A stretch of 64,000 bases of DNA from Thermoleophilia bacterium (GTDB lineage Bacteria; Actinomycetota; Thermoleophilia; RBG-16-64-13): contig JAOSKU010000001.1 in the NCBI GenBank assembly GCA_027493445.1, forward strand, positions 3,120,822-3,184,821, given 5' to 3'. The notes under the pieces were generated by a model. That model had not been told where the DNA came from. It made no database searches and saw only the letters and a list, made by a program, of their open reading frames with translations. Position numbers and translations under genes: made by a program. Below are positions 44,238 to 52,818 of the stretch, piece by piece (position 1 is the stretch's first letter; every line of letters begins with the position of its first letter).

Positions 44238-44561
44238 CTATCCAGCGCTGCTCGAGAGCTCGGGGCTCCGCTTCGTGCTCTCCTGCAGCCAGGCGGTGAA
44301 CTCCTCCATATCGGGGATGCGCTCGAAGACCACCTGACCGTCGACCAGGACTCCAGGGCAGGGCAGCTGACGACCGGCCGCCGGCCTCAGCTCCTGCATG
44401 CGCTTCACGCCCTCCCGGGTGGAGGCGTCGACCACGGTCCATGTGAACGAGTCGGGGAGCTCCCTCTGCACGTCTTCCATCGCGCCCACGGCGAGATTGC
44501 AGAGCACTCAGGAAGGTCCCTTCGAGATGAGGTCGACATGGGGTCTGCGTGCGTTGGTCAC
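44238..44561 (-). CDS. Thioredoxin-like protein, candidate selenoprotein with UxxC motif
   Basis: Starting at GTG 44561 (AGGAGGGAG nine bases upstream), the frame runs 107 residues to 44238 if the TGA at codon 18 (44508-44510) is read as selenocysteine. The sequence around it is HVDLISKGPSUVLCNLAV, placing U exactly where thioredoxin-fold proteins have the first Cys of CxxC. Downstream, ELPDSFTWTVVDASTREGVKRMQEL and RQLPCPGVLVDGQVVFERIPDMEEF give the expected cis-Pro and last beta strands. A hairpin of SECIS form follows the TGA. It is probably a redox protein coupled to the DUF5714 and ArsR genes upstream. If the TGA is a true stop, the rest would be a headless fragment. Confidence 0.78.
44464..44504 (-). 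promoter_or_regulatory. Candidate bacterial SECIS hairpin of the thioredoxin-like gene
   Basis: After the TGA, CTCTGCA pairs with TGCAGAG (outer stem) and, inside, ATCTCGCC pairs with GGCGCGAT (one mismatch) around the loop GTG. The loop starts 18 nt after the TGA and opens with G, as expected for bacterial SECIS elements recognised by SelB. Confidence 0.65.
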
Positions 44562-44631
44562 CGGTAGCTCCCTCCTGATCTGTGGGTCACTGCGCGGACG
44601 CCGCCCGGGCGTCGTCGTCGCCTCAGGTGCT

Positions 44632-45510
44632 TCAGCCGCCGCCTGCTTGCTCGGTCACCTCGACAGCCACGAAGGTGGGCGCCGGGTGCGCTGTGGGTGA
44701 GCCGGCGCCGGCCGGTGGTCCCTCCCCGGCGAGCGGGGACTTCCCGGCCTGGGTGTGCTCCGGGTGCCAGGTGCACAGCGGCCCCCGGCAGCCGTGAGGA
44801 TGGCGCTGGACATGGGCACAGACGACCGGTTCGGGCAGCGGCAGGACGACGCCCAGATCGTTGGCGAGGGTGGCGGCCGTCACCTGCAAGGCGCGGCGCA
44901 CGTAGGCTTTGCAGCAGCCGGGATCAGCCTCGCCGGCGGTGGCCGCCGCTAGACGGCTCACGAGGGTCATGGCGGCCTTGGTCTGGGGTCCGCGACCGCA
45001 CTGGCCCCCGACCAGAACGCTGTAGCAGGCTCCCAGAGCCGGCACCACCCCGCACACTCCCGAGAGGCCGCAGTAGGCGCTGACCGCCTGGCGGGCGGTG
45101 CGCTCGAGGGCTTCGGTCACGTGGGCCTGGGTCACTCCCACGTCTCCCCGGTTTGCGAGAGCCGTGAGCAGGGCGCCGGCGGCCAGGGAGGCGTGCTCGC
45201 AACCCAGCATGGGTAGGTCGGGGTGGGCCATGAGGATCTCGGCCAGGGCGAAGGGGGAGCTCTCGCTCGTGGCGGCGAGGAGCCCGGGCAGGTGTTCCAA
45301 GAAACTCGCCCCGTGGCATGCCTCGCACACGTAGTGTCCCCGAGGGCAGACGACGTGGCCCCGCCCGGCCCGCCCGCAGACGGCGCAGGTGAGGTCGGCG
45401 GCCGCGTCGAGGTAGTCGAGAGCTCGGCCGCAGATCAGGCAGGACTCGCCCCGGGTTGGCTCCCCGCTGGAGCGGTGCGGTCCGCTGCTCGCGGGCTTTG
45501 CGTGGGTCAC
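44632..45510 (-). CDS. DUF5714 protein
   Basis: A 292-residue protein. The N-terminal zinc-type cluster region ESCLICGRALDYLDAAADLTCAVCGRAGRGHVVCPRGHYVCEACH (read in parts) has eight or more Cys in CxxC pairs, followed by a helical domain with further Cys: LPMLGCEHASLAAGALLTALANRG, SAYCGLSGVCGVVPALGACYS and ADPGCCKAYVRRALQVTA. The first part is the DUF5714 pattern seen in anaerobes. Function is unknown; the Cys content suggests metal or Fe-S binding. The GTG at 45510 is four bases after the ArsR stop and uses the GGAGAG that overlaps it, so the two are translationally coupled. Confidence 0.72.
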   Translation of the reverse strand: MTHAKPASSGPHRSSGEPTRGESCLICGRALDYLDAAADLTCAVCGRAGRGHVVCPRGHYVCEACHGASFLEHLPGLLAATSESSPFALAEILMAHPDLPMLGCEHASLAAGALLTALANRGDVGVTQAHVTEALERTARQAVSAYCGLSGVCGVVPALGACYSVLVGGQCGRGPQTKAAMTLVSRLAAATAGEADPGCCKAYVRRALQVTAATLANDLGVVLPLPEPVVCAHVQRHPHGCRGPLCTWHPEHTQAGKSPLAGEGPPAGAGSPTAHPAPTFVAVEVTEQAGGG

Positions 45511-45514
45511 GGTG

Positions 45515-45859
45515 TCATCTCTCCTGCGACCGCGGTGAGGGCAACCCGCGTGCGTGTTCCAGAGCGTCCAGGGCGTTCCAGGCGGCGGCGATGGTCTCCC
45601 GGACCGTCGAGCTCTTGAGTCAGTAATAGACGAAGCCGCCCCGCCTGTCGGGCTGGGCGACTCCCGCGTCGCGCAGGATGCGCAGGTGGTGCGAGACCAG
45701 GGGTTGGGGGAGTCCGGTGGCCTCGACGACGTCGGAGACGGGACGGCAGTCGTCGGACAGCGCCAGTACGATCCGCAGGCGGGCCGGCTCACTCAGGGCC
45801 TTGAAGATTCGGGCAAGCGCGTCCACCGGCGGCACAAGTATGGAGTTATCGAGATGCAT
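45515..45859 (-). CDS. ArsR-family regulator, candidate selenoprotein
   Basis: A winged-helix regulator: DALARIFKALSEPARLRIVLALSDDCRPVSDVVEATGLPQPLVSHHLRILRDAGVAQPDRRGGFVYY, read in parts. At codon 80 (45620-45622) a TGA follows FVYY. The frame then continues with a helix of normal ArsR type (LKSSTVRETIAAAWNALDALEHARGL) to a stop at 45515, four bases before the next gene, so the 114-residue product has the family's usual length and operon spacing. A SECIS-like hairpin follows the TGA. The Sec would lie at the start of the dimer helix, where it could sense metals or oxidants. Alternatives are a nonsense mutation or sequence error. Confidence 0.72.
45589..45609 (-). promoter_or_regulatory. Candidate bacterial SECIS hairpin of the ArsR gene
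   Basis: CGACGGTC pairs with GACCATCG (one C-A mismatch) around the loop CGGGA. The loop begins 18 nt after the TGA and has G in second place, the same geometry as in the thioredoxin-like gene 1.1 kb away. Confidence 0.6.
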
Positions 45860-45951
45860 GCATATAGACTACCGCCTGCCGGCCTTGGCGGCAACCCCGG
45901 ACGGTGTCCGCGCGGGCGGTTCCGCCTGCTGAATGGATCGCTTCCGGAGAA

Positions 45952-46332
45952 CTACCGGTTGCCCGCGTCATGGAAGGCCCGCGGGAACCACTTCCGGTGG
46001 GCTGCCCGCAGGCTGATGGTGCGCAGCCGCAACCGGCGCAAGAAGGCCGCCTGGGTCTCCGGGTGGTCCGACGGGCCCAGGGGAATGAAGTGCCAGAGGA
46101 TCTGACGATCGTCGATCTCCCCGCCGTCGGGCAGGCCGAACCAGCCCCGGGGGCCGTCCTCCTCGAAGCGTTCTCCCAGGTAGATGGCCCAGGAGAGCAG
46201 GGGCTGGTTGCCCCGGGAGGAGCTCTGTGCGGTGTCGTCGTCGGGGCGGTACTCGATCACGACCACCCGTCCGGGGCGCAGCGTCCTGTAGCTCACATCG
46301 TCCATGACCCGTATGGTACCCGATGGCTCCAT
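45952..46332 (-). CDS. Hypothetical protein
   Basis: A 126-residue soluble protein that I do not recognise. It is rich in Trp, Arg and acidic residues: GRVVVIEYRPDDDTAQSSSRGNQPLLSWAIYLGERF, GWFGLPDGGEIDDRQILWHFIPLG and a basic C-terminus RRLRLRTISLRAAHRKWFPRAFH (each read in parts). ATG 46332 is chosen because GAGAGGAG precedes it. It lies upstream of the ArsR gene on the same strand but 92 bp away, so it need not share its transcript. Confidence 0.6.
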   Translation of the reverse strand: MEPSGTIRVMDDVSYRTLRPGRVVVIEYRPDDDTAQSSSRGNQPLLSWAIYLGERFEEDGPRGWFGLPDGGEIDDRQILWHFIPLGPSDHPETQAAFLRRLRLRTISLRAAHRKWFPRAFHDAGNR

Positions 46333-46443
46333 CCGAGACTCCTCTCGGCCACGCCCGTCGAGCTCCACCCACGGGTCTATACTTCGTGGTGCCGTGATTG
46401 GACTCGCCGCCGGCGAGAGTCCCCCCGATGTGGGAGCTGATGC

Positions 46444-48240
46444 ATGCCTGCCGACCAAAACCGCGACCGAACAGCACCCCCTTCGTTCAGGAAGGTGCCC
46501 TGGAAGGAGCTCGGGAGGACCTTGGCCTTCCTTCGACCCTACCGGTTGTCAGCCTTCGCCGCGCTCGTGTCGCTGATCGCTGTGACCGGAGCCACCCTGG
46601 TCACGCCGCAGTTCGTGCGCCTGCTCATCGACCGGGGCATCAGCGCCGGCCGGTGGCGCTGGATCGTCCTGCCCGCTCTTGGCCTGCTGGCGGCGGCGGT
46701 CGTGCGCGGGCTCTTCAACTTCCTGCAGGGCTACCTCTCCGAGAGGATCGGCCAGGGGATCGCTTTCGACCTGCGCAACATCATCTATGAGAAGCTCCAG
46801 AACCTCTCGTTCAGCTATCACGACCGGGCGCAGACCGGCCAGCTCATGACCCGGGTCACTTCCGACGTGGAGAACGTGCGCATGTTCGCGGGCCAGGGGT
46901 TCCTGATCCTGATCTCGTCGATCCTGACCCTAGGCGGGGCCGCCGTGATCCTGCTGCTCACTCAGTGGCGGCTGGCGCTCGTCGCCCTGGCCATCGTTCC
47001 GGTGATCTTGGCCATCCTGGGCTTCTTCATCGCCCGGGTCTTCCCGCTCTTCGGGGGCGTGCAGCGACGTCTGGCCGTCCTCAACACCATCCTGCAGGAG
47101 AACCTGGCCGGCATGGCCGTGGTCAAGGCCTTCGCCCAAGAGCCCTTCGAGTCCGAGCGCTACCGGAGCGCCAACGCCGACCTGCTCGACCAGAACGTGC
47201 GGGTGGTGCGGGCTCTGGCCGGCTCCTTCCCGGTGATCTTCCTGGTGGCCAACTTGGGCACCCTGGGGGTGGTTTGGGTGGGCGGCTTGCAGGTGATCGG
47301 CGGCGGGCTCAGCCTGGGGACCCTCGTGGCCTTCAACACCTATCTCAGCTTCCTGCTCATGCCCATCTTCCAGCTGGGGTTCATCGCAGGGAGCATCTCC
47401 CGGGCCGGCGCCAGCGCTGAGCGGGTCTTCGAGGTCGTCGACGCCGAGAGTGAGGTGCGCGACCGGTCGGGGGCAGGGGTGCTCGAGTCGGTGCAGGGGA
47501 GGGTGGAGTTCGATCGCGTCTCGTTCCGCTATGTGGGACAGGAGGGTTGGGTACTCGAGGACGTGTCGTTCACCGCCGAGCCCGGCGAGACTGTCGCGCT
47601 GCTCGGGGCCACCGGATCGGGCAAGTCGTCGATCATCAACCTGATCCCGCGTTTCTACGACGTGGTTCAGGGGGCCGTCCGCATCGACGGGGTCGACGTG
47701 CGCGACGTGACCCTGAGCAGCCTGCGGGGCCACATCGGCATCGTGCTGCAAGAAGCCGTGCTCTTCGGAGGGTCCATCCGCGAGAACATTGCCTACGGCC
47801 GGCCGGAAGCCACCGCCGAGCAGGTCGAGGCCGCTGCTCGGGCGGCGCAGGCCCACGGGTTCATCTCCGACTTGCCGGATGGCTACGACTCCGTGATCGG
47901 CGAGCGGGGCGTGACCCTGTCCGGCGGGCAACGGCAGCGCATCTCCATCGCCCGCACCCTGCTGCTGGACCCCAAGATCCTGCTGCTCGATGACGCCACC
48001 AGCTCCGTCGACGCCGAGACCGAGTTCCGGATGCAGCTGGCCCTGCTCGAGCTCATGCGCGGCCGGACCAGCTTCATCATTGCCCAGCGGCTCTCCACCG
48101 TCCGCACCGCCGACCGGGTGGTGCTGGTCGACCGGGGACGGGTGGCGGCCATCGGCACCCACGACGACCTGCTGCGCTCCAGCCCGCTCTACGGCGAGAT
48201 CGTCGACTCCCAGCTCGACCGCGAGGAGGCGGCAGCGTGA
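46444..48240 (+). CDS. ABC exporter half-transporter with degenerate catalytic site
   Basis: A 598-residue type IV exporter subunit: six membrane helices (residues about 30-320), then an ATPase domain with Walker [17 protein letters not shown], signature [19 protein letters not shown], Walker [16 protein letters not shown] and switch [16 protein letters not shown]. The residue after Walker B, the catalytic Glu in most exporters, is Asp, and the switch His is Gln. This is the degenerate-site subunit of heterodimers such as TM287/288 or BmrCD. The gene overlaps its partner (GTGA). It probably exports drugs or lipids. Confidence 0.93.
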   Translation: MPADQNRDRTAPPSFRKVPWKELGRTLAFLRPYRLSAFAALVSLIAVTGATLVTPQFVRLLIDRGISAGRWRWIVLPALGLLAAAVVRGLFNFLQGYLSERIGQGIAFDLRNIIYEKLQNLSFSYHDRAQTGQLMTRVTSDVENVRMFAGQGFLILISSILTLGGAAVILLLTQWRLALVALAIVPVILAILGFFIARVFPLFGGVQRRLAVLNTILQENLAGMAVVKAFAQEPFESERYRSANADLLDQNVRVVRALAGSFPVIFLVANLGTLGVVWVGGLQVIGGGLSLGTLVAFNTYLSFLLMPIFQLGFIAGSISRAGASAERVFEVVDAESEVRDRSGAGVLESVQGRVEFDRVSFRYVGQEGWVLEDVSFTAEPGETVALLGATGSGKSSIINLIPRFYDVVQGAVRIDGVDVRDVTLSSLRGHIGIVLQEAVLFGGSIRENIAYGRPEATAEQVEAAARAAQAHGFISDLPDGYDSVIGERGVTLSGGQRQRISIARTLLLDPKILLLDDATSSVDAETEFRMQLALLELMRGRTSFIIAQRLSTVRTADRVVLVDRGRVAAIGTHDDLLRSSPLYGEIVDSQLDREEAAA

Positions 48241-50126
48241 GGGGCCACGGCAGCCTGGAGACCCTGGCCCGCGACCGCGAGGGCGCCGCCGACACCTGGG
48301 CGGTGATCACTCGCATGGCCCGGTCGGTGCGGGACTTCTGGCCGCAGTTCGCGGCCGTGGGCGCGTTGACGGTCTTCGGAGCGCTTACCACGGCGGCCGG
48401 TCCCTACCTCATTGGGCGCGCCATCGACCAGGCCATCTCCCGGGGCGACGCCCGCCGCCTGGGCACCACCATGCTTCTGCTGCTGGTGACCTATGTGGGC
48501 GGTTACGTCGCTATCTGGGGCCAGTTCCGGCTCATCGGCCGGGTGGCCCAGGAGACTCTGGCCCGCTTCCGCTCGGACATCTTCGCCGCCCTGCAGAAGC
48601 TCGACAAGCGCTTCTTCGACCGGCACGAGGCCGGCGACCTCATGAGCCGGCTGGTCAACGATGTCGAGGCGCTCAACACGCTCTTCACCCAGGGAGCTGT
48701 GCAGACCCTGGGCAGCGTGGTGGGCCTGGTGGGCATCGTGGTGGCCATGCTGGCGCTGCAGTGGCGGCTGGCGCTGGCCTCGTTCATCGTGATCCCGCTC
48801 ATGTTCCTAACCACCAGCGTCTTCGCGCGGCTGGCGCGGCGGGCCTTCCGCCGCACCCGCGAGACCATCGGCGACGTGAGCGCCAACCTGCAGGAGGACA
48901 TCGCCGGGGTCAAGGTGGCCCAGGCCTTCAACCGCACCCGGGCGAATACCGAGCGCTTCCGGGCCCGCAACGCCGCCAACCGCGACGCGAACGTGGGCGC
49001 CGTGGGTGTGACCAGCGCCTTCACCCCGGTCATGGACGTGCTCGGCACCGTGGCCACCGCCATCGTGGCCCTCTACGGCGGCTGGCTGGCGCTGAGGCAG
49101 CCGCCGGTGGTGACCGTGGGGGTGGTCGTGGCCTTCCTCACCTACGTGCAGCAGTTCTTCCGGCCGGTGCAGCTGGTCTCGACCTTCTACGCCCAGGCGC
49201 AGGCGGCCCTGGCCGGAGCGGAGCGCATCCACGACCTGCTCGATCTGGAGCCCAAGGTGTTCGACGCCCCCGGCGCGCAGGCGCTGGAGGACGCGGTCGC
49301 GGGTCCCGTGCGGGGGCGGGTGGCCTTCCGCGACGTGCACTTCGCCTACATCGAGGGCCAGGACGTTCTCCGCGGCGTCTCCTTCGGGGCTGAGCCCGGC
49401 CAGACGGTGGCCATCGTGGGGCCGACCGGCGCCGGCAAGACCACTCTCCTGAGCCTCCTTCTCCGCTACTACGACGTCGAGGACGGCGCCGTCCTGGTCG
49501 ACGGGGTCGACGTCCGCACTGTCACCCAGGCGTCGCTACGGGCGCACATGGGGCTCGTCCTCCAGGAGCCCTTCCTTTTCTCGGGGACGGTGCTCGACAA
49601 CATCGCGTACGGGCGGCCCGGCGCCACCCGGGACGAGGTGGAGGCCGCCGCCAAGGTGGTGGGAGCCCACGACTTCATCATGGCCTTCGCCAACGGGTAC
49701 GAGCACGAGGTCGGTGAGCGGGGAGGCGGCCTGAGCCAGGGGCAGCGCCAACTGGTGGCTCTCGCGCGGGCGGTGGTGCGCGATCCGCGGATCCTGCTGC
49801 TCGACGAGGCCACGGCCAGCGTCGACACCCGCACCGAGGCCTTGATCCAGGAGGCGCTAGAGCGCCTGACGGCCCAGCGAACGACGTTGGTGGTGGCGCA
49901 CCGGCTCTCGACCGTACGCCGGGCCGACCTGATCCTGCTGCTCGACGACGGCCTGATCGCGGAGCGGGGCACCCACGCCGAGCTCTTGGCGGCCGGCGGT
50001 GTCTATGCGGGGCTCTACCGGAGGCAGTTCCTCTCCCAGGAGGCCGAGGCGGAGCTGGCGGCCGAAGCGGCCGCGGAGGCAGCGGACCTGCCTGGGATCG
50101 CGGCGGGGCGAGCGGCCTCGGGCTGA
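48237..50126 (+). CDS. ABC exporter half-transporter with canonical catalytic site
   Basis: A 629-residue partner of the preceding gene. Six membrane helices are followed by Walker [17 protein letters not shown], signature [19 protein letters not shown] (LSQGQ instead of LSGGQ), Walker [17 protein letters not shown] with catalytic Glu, and switch His in [17 protein letters not shown]. The canonical Walker B/His here combined with the other subunit's changes leaves one working ATP site and one degenerate site. An Ala/Glu-rich tail of about 30 residues ends the protein. Confidence 0.93.
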   Translation: MRGHGSLETLARDREGAADTWAVITRMARSVRDFWPQFAAVGALTVFGALTTAAGPYLIGRAIDQAISRGDARRLGTTMLLLLVTYVGGYVAIWGQFRLIGRVAQETLARFRSDIFAALQKLDKRFFDRHEAGDLMSRLVNDVEALNTLFTQGAVQTLGSVVGLVGIVVAMLALQWRLALASFIVIPLMFLTTSVFARLARRAFRRTRETIGDVSANLQEDIAGVKVAQAFNRTRANTERFRARNAANRDANVGAVGVTSAFTPVMDVLGTVATAIVALYGGWLALRQPPVVTVGVVVAFLTYVQQFFRPVQLVSTFYAQAQAALAGAERIHDLLDLEPKVFDAPGAQALEDAVAGPVRGRVAFRDVHFAYIEGQDVLRGVSFGAEPGQTVAIVGPTGAGKTTLLSLLLRYYDVEDGAVLVDGVDVRTVTQASLRAHMGLVLQEPFLFSGTVLDNIAYGRPGATRDEVEAAAKVVGAHDFIMAFANGYEHEVGERGGGLSQGQRQLVALARAVVRDPRILLLDEATASVDTRTEALIQEALERLTAQRTTLVVAHRLSTVRRADLILLLDDGLIAERGTHAELLAAGGVYAGLYRRQFLSQEAEAELAAEAAAEAADLPGIAAGRAASG

Positions 50127-50216
50127 GAGCCCGCGCCGGTGTGGGGACGGGGTGCTCACGGGCCAACTTCACTACTGTGATGGGGCGAAGCCATCGACGG
50201 ACGACCACCCCGGCTC

Positions 50217-51233
50217 GTGAAAGCGCCGCGGCCGGCGTATTCGACCGGCGGCTCGCCGGCCGGACCCGACCGGTATCCCCATGGCCCCAGGCTCTTGGAC
50301 CGGCTGACGGAGGCGCTGCAATCCCGTCACTACAGTCCTCGTACCGGAGAGGTCTATCGGGCGTGGGTCAAGCGCTTCGTCTACTTCCACGGTCTCCAGC
50401 ATCCCGCCGACATGGGCGAGCCCGAGATCAACGCCTTCCTCACGCACTTGGCCGTCGCCGAGAAGGTGAGCGCTTCGACCCAGAACCAGGCGCTGTCGGC
50501 GCTTCTATTCTTGTACCGCTACGTCCTCGACCGGGAGGTGGGCGACGTTGATGGAGTCGTTCGTGCTCGGCATAGAAGGCGCCTGCCGGTCGTGCTCACC
50601 CGGGAAGAGGCCAGGGCTGTGCTCGACTGCCTGGCCGGGGATCCTTGGTCGATCGTTTCGCTCTTGTACGGGTCTGGGCTCCGCCTCATGGAGTGTCTGA
50701 ACCTCCGCGTGAAGGACCTCGAGCTATCCCGTGGCGAGATCACCGTGCGCGCGGCAAAGGAGGCAGAGACCGGTTGATGATGTTCCCGACATCCCTCTAT
50801 GGTCCCTTGCGCGGGCATCTTCGTGTCGTGCAGCGCACTCATGAAGACGACCTTGCAGCCGGTTGGGGCCGCGTACTGCTGCCGGACGCCCTCGACCGAA
50901 AGTACCCGAACGCCGCGGCAGAGTGGCGCTGGCAATGGGTCTTCCATCAGCAACGACGCTGGAGGAACCGGAGAACGGGCCAGGAGGGCCGTCACCATGT
51001 CCACGAGACGGTAGTGCAGCGTGCGGTTCGGCAGGCCGTGCGCGAGGCCGGCATCGCGAAGCACGCGGGATGTCACACGTTCCGCCACTTCTTCGCTACC
51101 CACCTGCTCGAGGCGGGATACGACATCCGCACGATACAGGAGCTCTGGGTTACAAGGACGTGCGCACCACGATGGTCTACACGCATGTACTGAACCGCGG
51201 GCCCACGGGGTGCGGAGCCCGCTTGACGACTGA
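50217..51233 (+). CDS. intI: Integron integrase (IntI), frameshifted
   Basis: A tyrosine recombinase of the integron group. The N-terminal core-binding part reads LQSRHYSPRTGEVYRAWVKRFVYFHGLQHPADMGEPEINAFLTHLAV (read in parts), then VLTREEARAVLDCLAG and the first catalytic Arg in YGSGLRLMECLNLRVKD. The IntI-specific extra region is present (LLPDALDRKYPNAAAEWRWQWVF), as are HTFRHFFATHLLEAGYDIRTIQEL and the Tyr in TTMVYTHVLNRG. The frame changes near 50765, 51150 and 51210, so the gene is either inactive or affected by sequence errors. Unlike class 1 integrons, it points toward the cassettes. Confidence 0.85.
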
Positions 51234-51400
51234 AAGCCACGACACATACAGTTTGCCTATCTACGCACAGCATTCGCTCGCCTTGGGACTTCCTCCCCTG
51301 AGGAAAGCCCCACGCAACGAATGGCGCCGCCGGCCCCGCCGGGCTGCTTAGACGGACAGGAGGCCGACGATCATGGATTTCGGCGGACTGTAGAAGTAGT

Positions 51401-51407
51401 GTTAGGC
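51401..51407 (+). other. attI-like core site GTTAGGC
   Basis: GTTAGGC fits the GTTRRRY recombination core and lies 168 bp after intI, three bases before the first cassette ORF. It is the complement of the GCCTAAC R'' core at 51699, as expected for the boundary of cassette 1. Confidence 0.65.
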
Positions 51408-51409
51408 CG

Positions 51410-51704
51410 ATGGAGGCAATGGTGAAGCTGGATGCTCAGGTCGTTGGCAATGCAGGTCTGCACTACGTCTGCTATCACCTCTCGTTGCTCGGATGGAATG
51501 TCATGCCCACCGCACGTAATGCGCGCGGCATAGATGTGGTGGCCTATGATCGGACCGGCAGCAAGTTCATCGGTGTTCAAGTGAAAGCACTCAGCAAGCG
51601 GGACCCAGTTCCGTGTCTCCTACTGGCTCCAGCCGCGGTCCTACGAAGCAAAGGAGTTCCGCGACGCATGGAATCGAATAGGGCTGGGTCACGGGACGGC
51701 CTAA
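51410..51704 (+). pseudogene. Cassette 1: PD-(D/E)XK-like protein, internally deleted
   Basis: EAMVKLDAQVVGNAGLHYVCYHLSLLGWNVMPTARNARGIDVVAYD followed by FIGVQVKALSKRDPVP (read in parts) has the ID...QVK core of a restriction-type nuclease fold. Directly after this the expected middle part is missing and the C-terminal part (RVSYWLQPRSYEAKEFRDAWNRIGLG) continues in another frame to a TAA inside the attC R'' core. Genes of this kind occur in integron cassettes. It cannot be functional as read. Confidence 0.65.
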
Positions 51705-51760
51705 CAAGCCGGTGCCGCCGGACAGCCTGCGGCTGCCGCTGACCGGCTGAGACGTTATCC
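51699..51760 (+). other. attC recombination site 1
   Basis: R'' GCCTAAC (51699-51705) and R' GTTATCC (51754-51760) enclose inverted arms AGCCGGT...ACCGGCT and CAGCC-TGC-GGCTG. R'' complements the GTTAGGC that begins cassette 1, and R' belongs to cassette 2, whose own R'' is GGATAAC at 52402. This reciprocal match is the hallmark of true gene cassettes. Confidence 0.75.
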
Positions 51761-51826
51761 TTTACAGCACGCACGCTCGCGTTTCTGTTGGTGGTACAAT
51801 CAAAGCTATCGAAGGAGGTACCATCG

Positions 51827-52102
51827 ATGAGTGCATTTCCCAACATCGTCCCCATAAGTGACCTGCGACAGGACGCATCCGGGATTGTGAAGCGCGCTTC
51901 GGCTTCCGGTGAGCCGGTCTTCATCACGCAACGGGGGCGCGCCTCGGCGGTACTGGTCAGCGTGGGGTCGTATGAGCGAACGCAGCACGAGTTGGCCATC
52001 CTGCGTCTGCTGGTTCGAGGCGAGGCCGACATCGCGGCCGGTAGGGGATATGACTTGGACGTCGTGATGGCGGAGGCCGACGCGCTGCTCGACGAGTCGT
52101 GA
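51827..52102 (+). CDS. Phd/YefM-family antitoxin
   Basis: A 91-residue antitoxin. SAFPNIVPISDLRQDASGIVKRASASGEPVFITQRGRASAVLVSVGSYERTQ (read in parts) is the Phd/YefM DNA-binding fold. The C-terminal half is the toxin-neutralising tail. ATG 51827 has GAAGGAGG at the right distance. The toxin gene overlaps its stop by four bases. The antitoxin is expected to repress its own promoter just upstream (51788-51826); a near copy of that promoter lies at 55446. Confidence 0.9.
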   Translation: MSAFPNIVPISDLRQDASGIVKRASASGEPVFITQRGRASAVLVSVGSYERTQHELAILRLLVRGEADIAAGRGYDLDVVMAEADALLDES

Positions 52103-52407
52103 CCCTCAGGGTTAGGCTCACGCCACCGGCCCGTGCCCAGTTCCTGGCGGCGCTCGCCTATATCCGTGGGGATCGGCCCTCCGCCGCCGCGGTCTTCCGC
52201 GAGCGAGTCAACGACGCTCTCGCTCGTCTGGTGGACTTTCCGGACTCGGGTCGCGTGGTGCCGGAGTTTCCGGATCTGGAGTTCCGGGAGGTGATCGTCG
52301 CCCCGTACCGCTTCTTCTACCGCGTCGAAGCCGGAACGGTATGGGTCGTGGCAGCTTGGCACGCAGCGCAGATCCCGGAAACTCCGGAAGATGCCGGTGC
52401 CGGATAA
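52099..52407 (+). CDS. ParE/RelE-family toxin
   Basis: A 102-residue toxin of the ParE/RelE superfamily: RVRLTPPARAQFLAALAYIRGDRPSAAAVFRERVNDAL, LVDFPDSGRVVPEFPDLEFREVIVAPYRFFYRVEAGTVWVVAAWHAAQ, both read in parts. The pattern GRVVPE...REVIVAPYR..YRV is closest to ParE, which poisons gyrase. GTG 52099 overlaps the antitoxin stop. The TAA lies inside the attC R'' core, so the pair is carried as one integron cassette. Confidence 0.88.
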   Translation: MTLRVRLTPPARAQFLAALAYIRGDRPSAAAVFRERVNDALARLVDFPDSGRVVPEFPDLEFREVIVAPYRFFYRVEAGTVWVVAAWHAAQIPETPEDAGAG

Positions 52408-52458
52408 CAACGGCATACACCTAACCACCGCTTCGCGGCTGCAGGTGATGCCGTAGGC
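52402..52458 (+). other. attC recombination site 2
   Basis: R'' GGATAAC (52402-52408) complements the GTTATCC that opens this cassette. The arms ACGGCAT..ACCT and AGGT.ATGCCGT follow. The R' end reads CGTAGGC, one T short of GTTAGGC, so the outer core is worn. Confidence 0.6.
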
Positions 52459-52506
52459 GTCAGCAGTACAGCTCGAGCGCTCGTCCCCCCTGCGTCGGCG
52501 GACGGA

Positions 52507-52530
52507 AAGGGTATATAATCTATACCGTCG
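52507..52530 (+). promoter_or_regulatory. Operator and -10 region of the BrnT/BrnA pair
   Basis: GGTATA-TAATC-TATACC is a perfect palindrome with six-base arms (52510-52526) and contains a TATAAT-like -10 box; it lies 23 bp before the GTG of brnT. BrnA-type antitoxins bind such sites, so autoregulation is likely. Confidence 0.55.
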
Positions 52531-52548
52531 GCACAATCGGGAGGTGGG

Positions 52549-52818
52549 GTGGAGTACTCCTTTGAGTTCGACGAGGCCAAGAGCCGTGCGGACAAGCAGA
52601 AGCACGGAATCGACTTCGTGCAGGCTCAGGGCCTGTGGCTCGACGCGGACCTGCTCCGCATCGCCGCCCGCTCAGAAACATAGGCACGCTTCGTCTTCGG
52701 TGGACTACTCAACGGCAGGCACTGGTCGGCGATAGCCACGTTTCGCGGCGAAACGATCAGGCTGATCTCTGTGCGGAGGGCGCGCCCCTTGGAGGTGGAG
52801 GCGTATGAAAGCGAGTGA
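52549..52818 (+). pseudogene. brnT: BrnT-family toxin with premature amber codon
   Basis: The full frame of 89 residues reads EYSFEFDEAKSRADKQKHGIDFVQAQGLW, a TAG at codon 45, then ARFVFGGLLNGRHWSAIATFRGETIRLISVRRARPLEVEAYES. This is the complete BrnT fold, a RelE-like ribonuclease, interrupted by one stop where the family has Glu or Asp (GAG to TAG). The start GTG 52549 has GGGAGG upstream. Its partner brnA overlaps it by 14 bases. A single base change would restore the toxin. Confidence 0.8.

Noticed and set aside
44238-45859. Recoding of TGA as an ordinary sense codon in this genome
   Set aside because: Many intact genes here end in TGA with correct overlaps (for example cobT, bzaD, both exporter genes).
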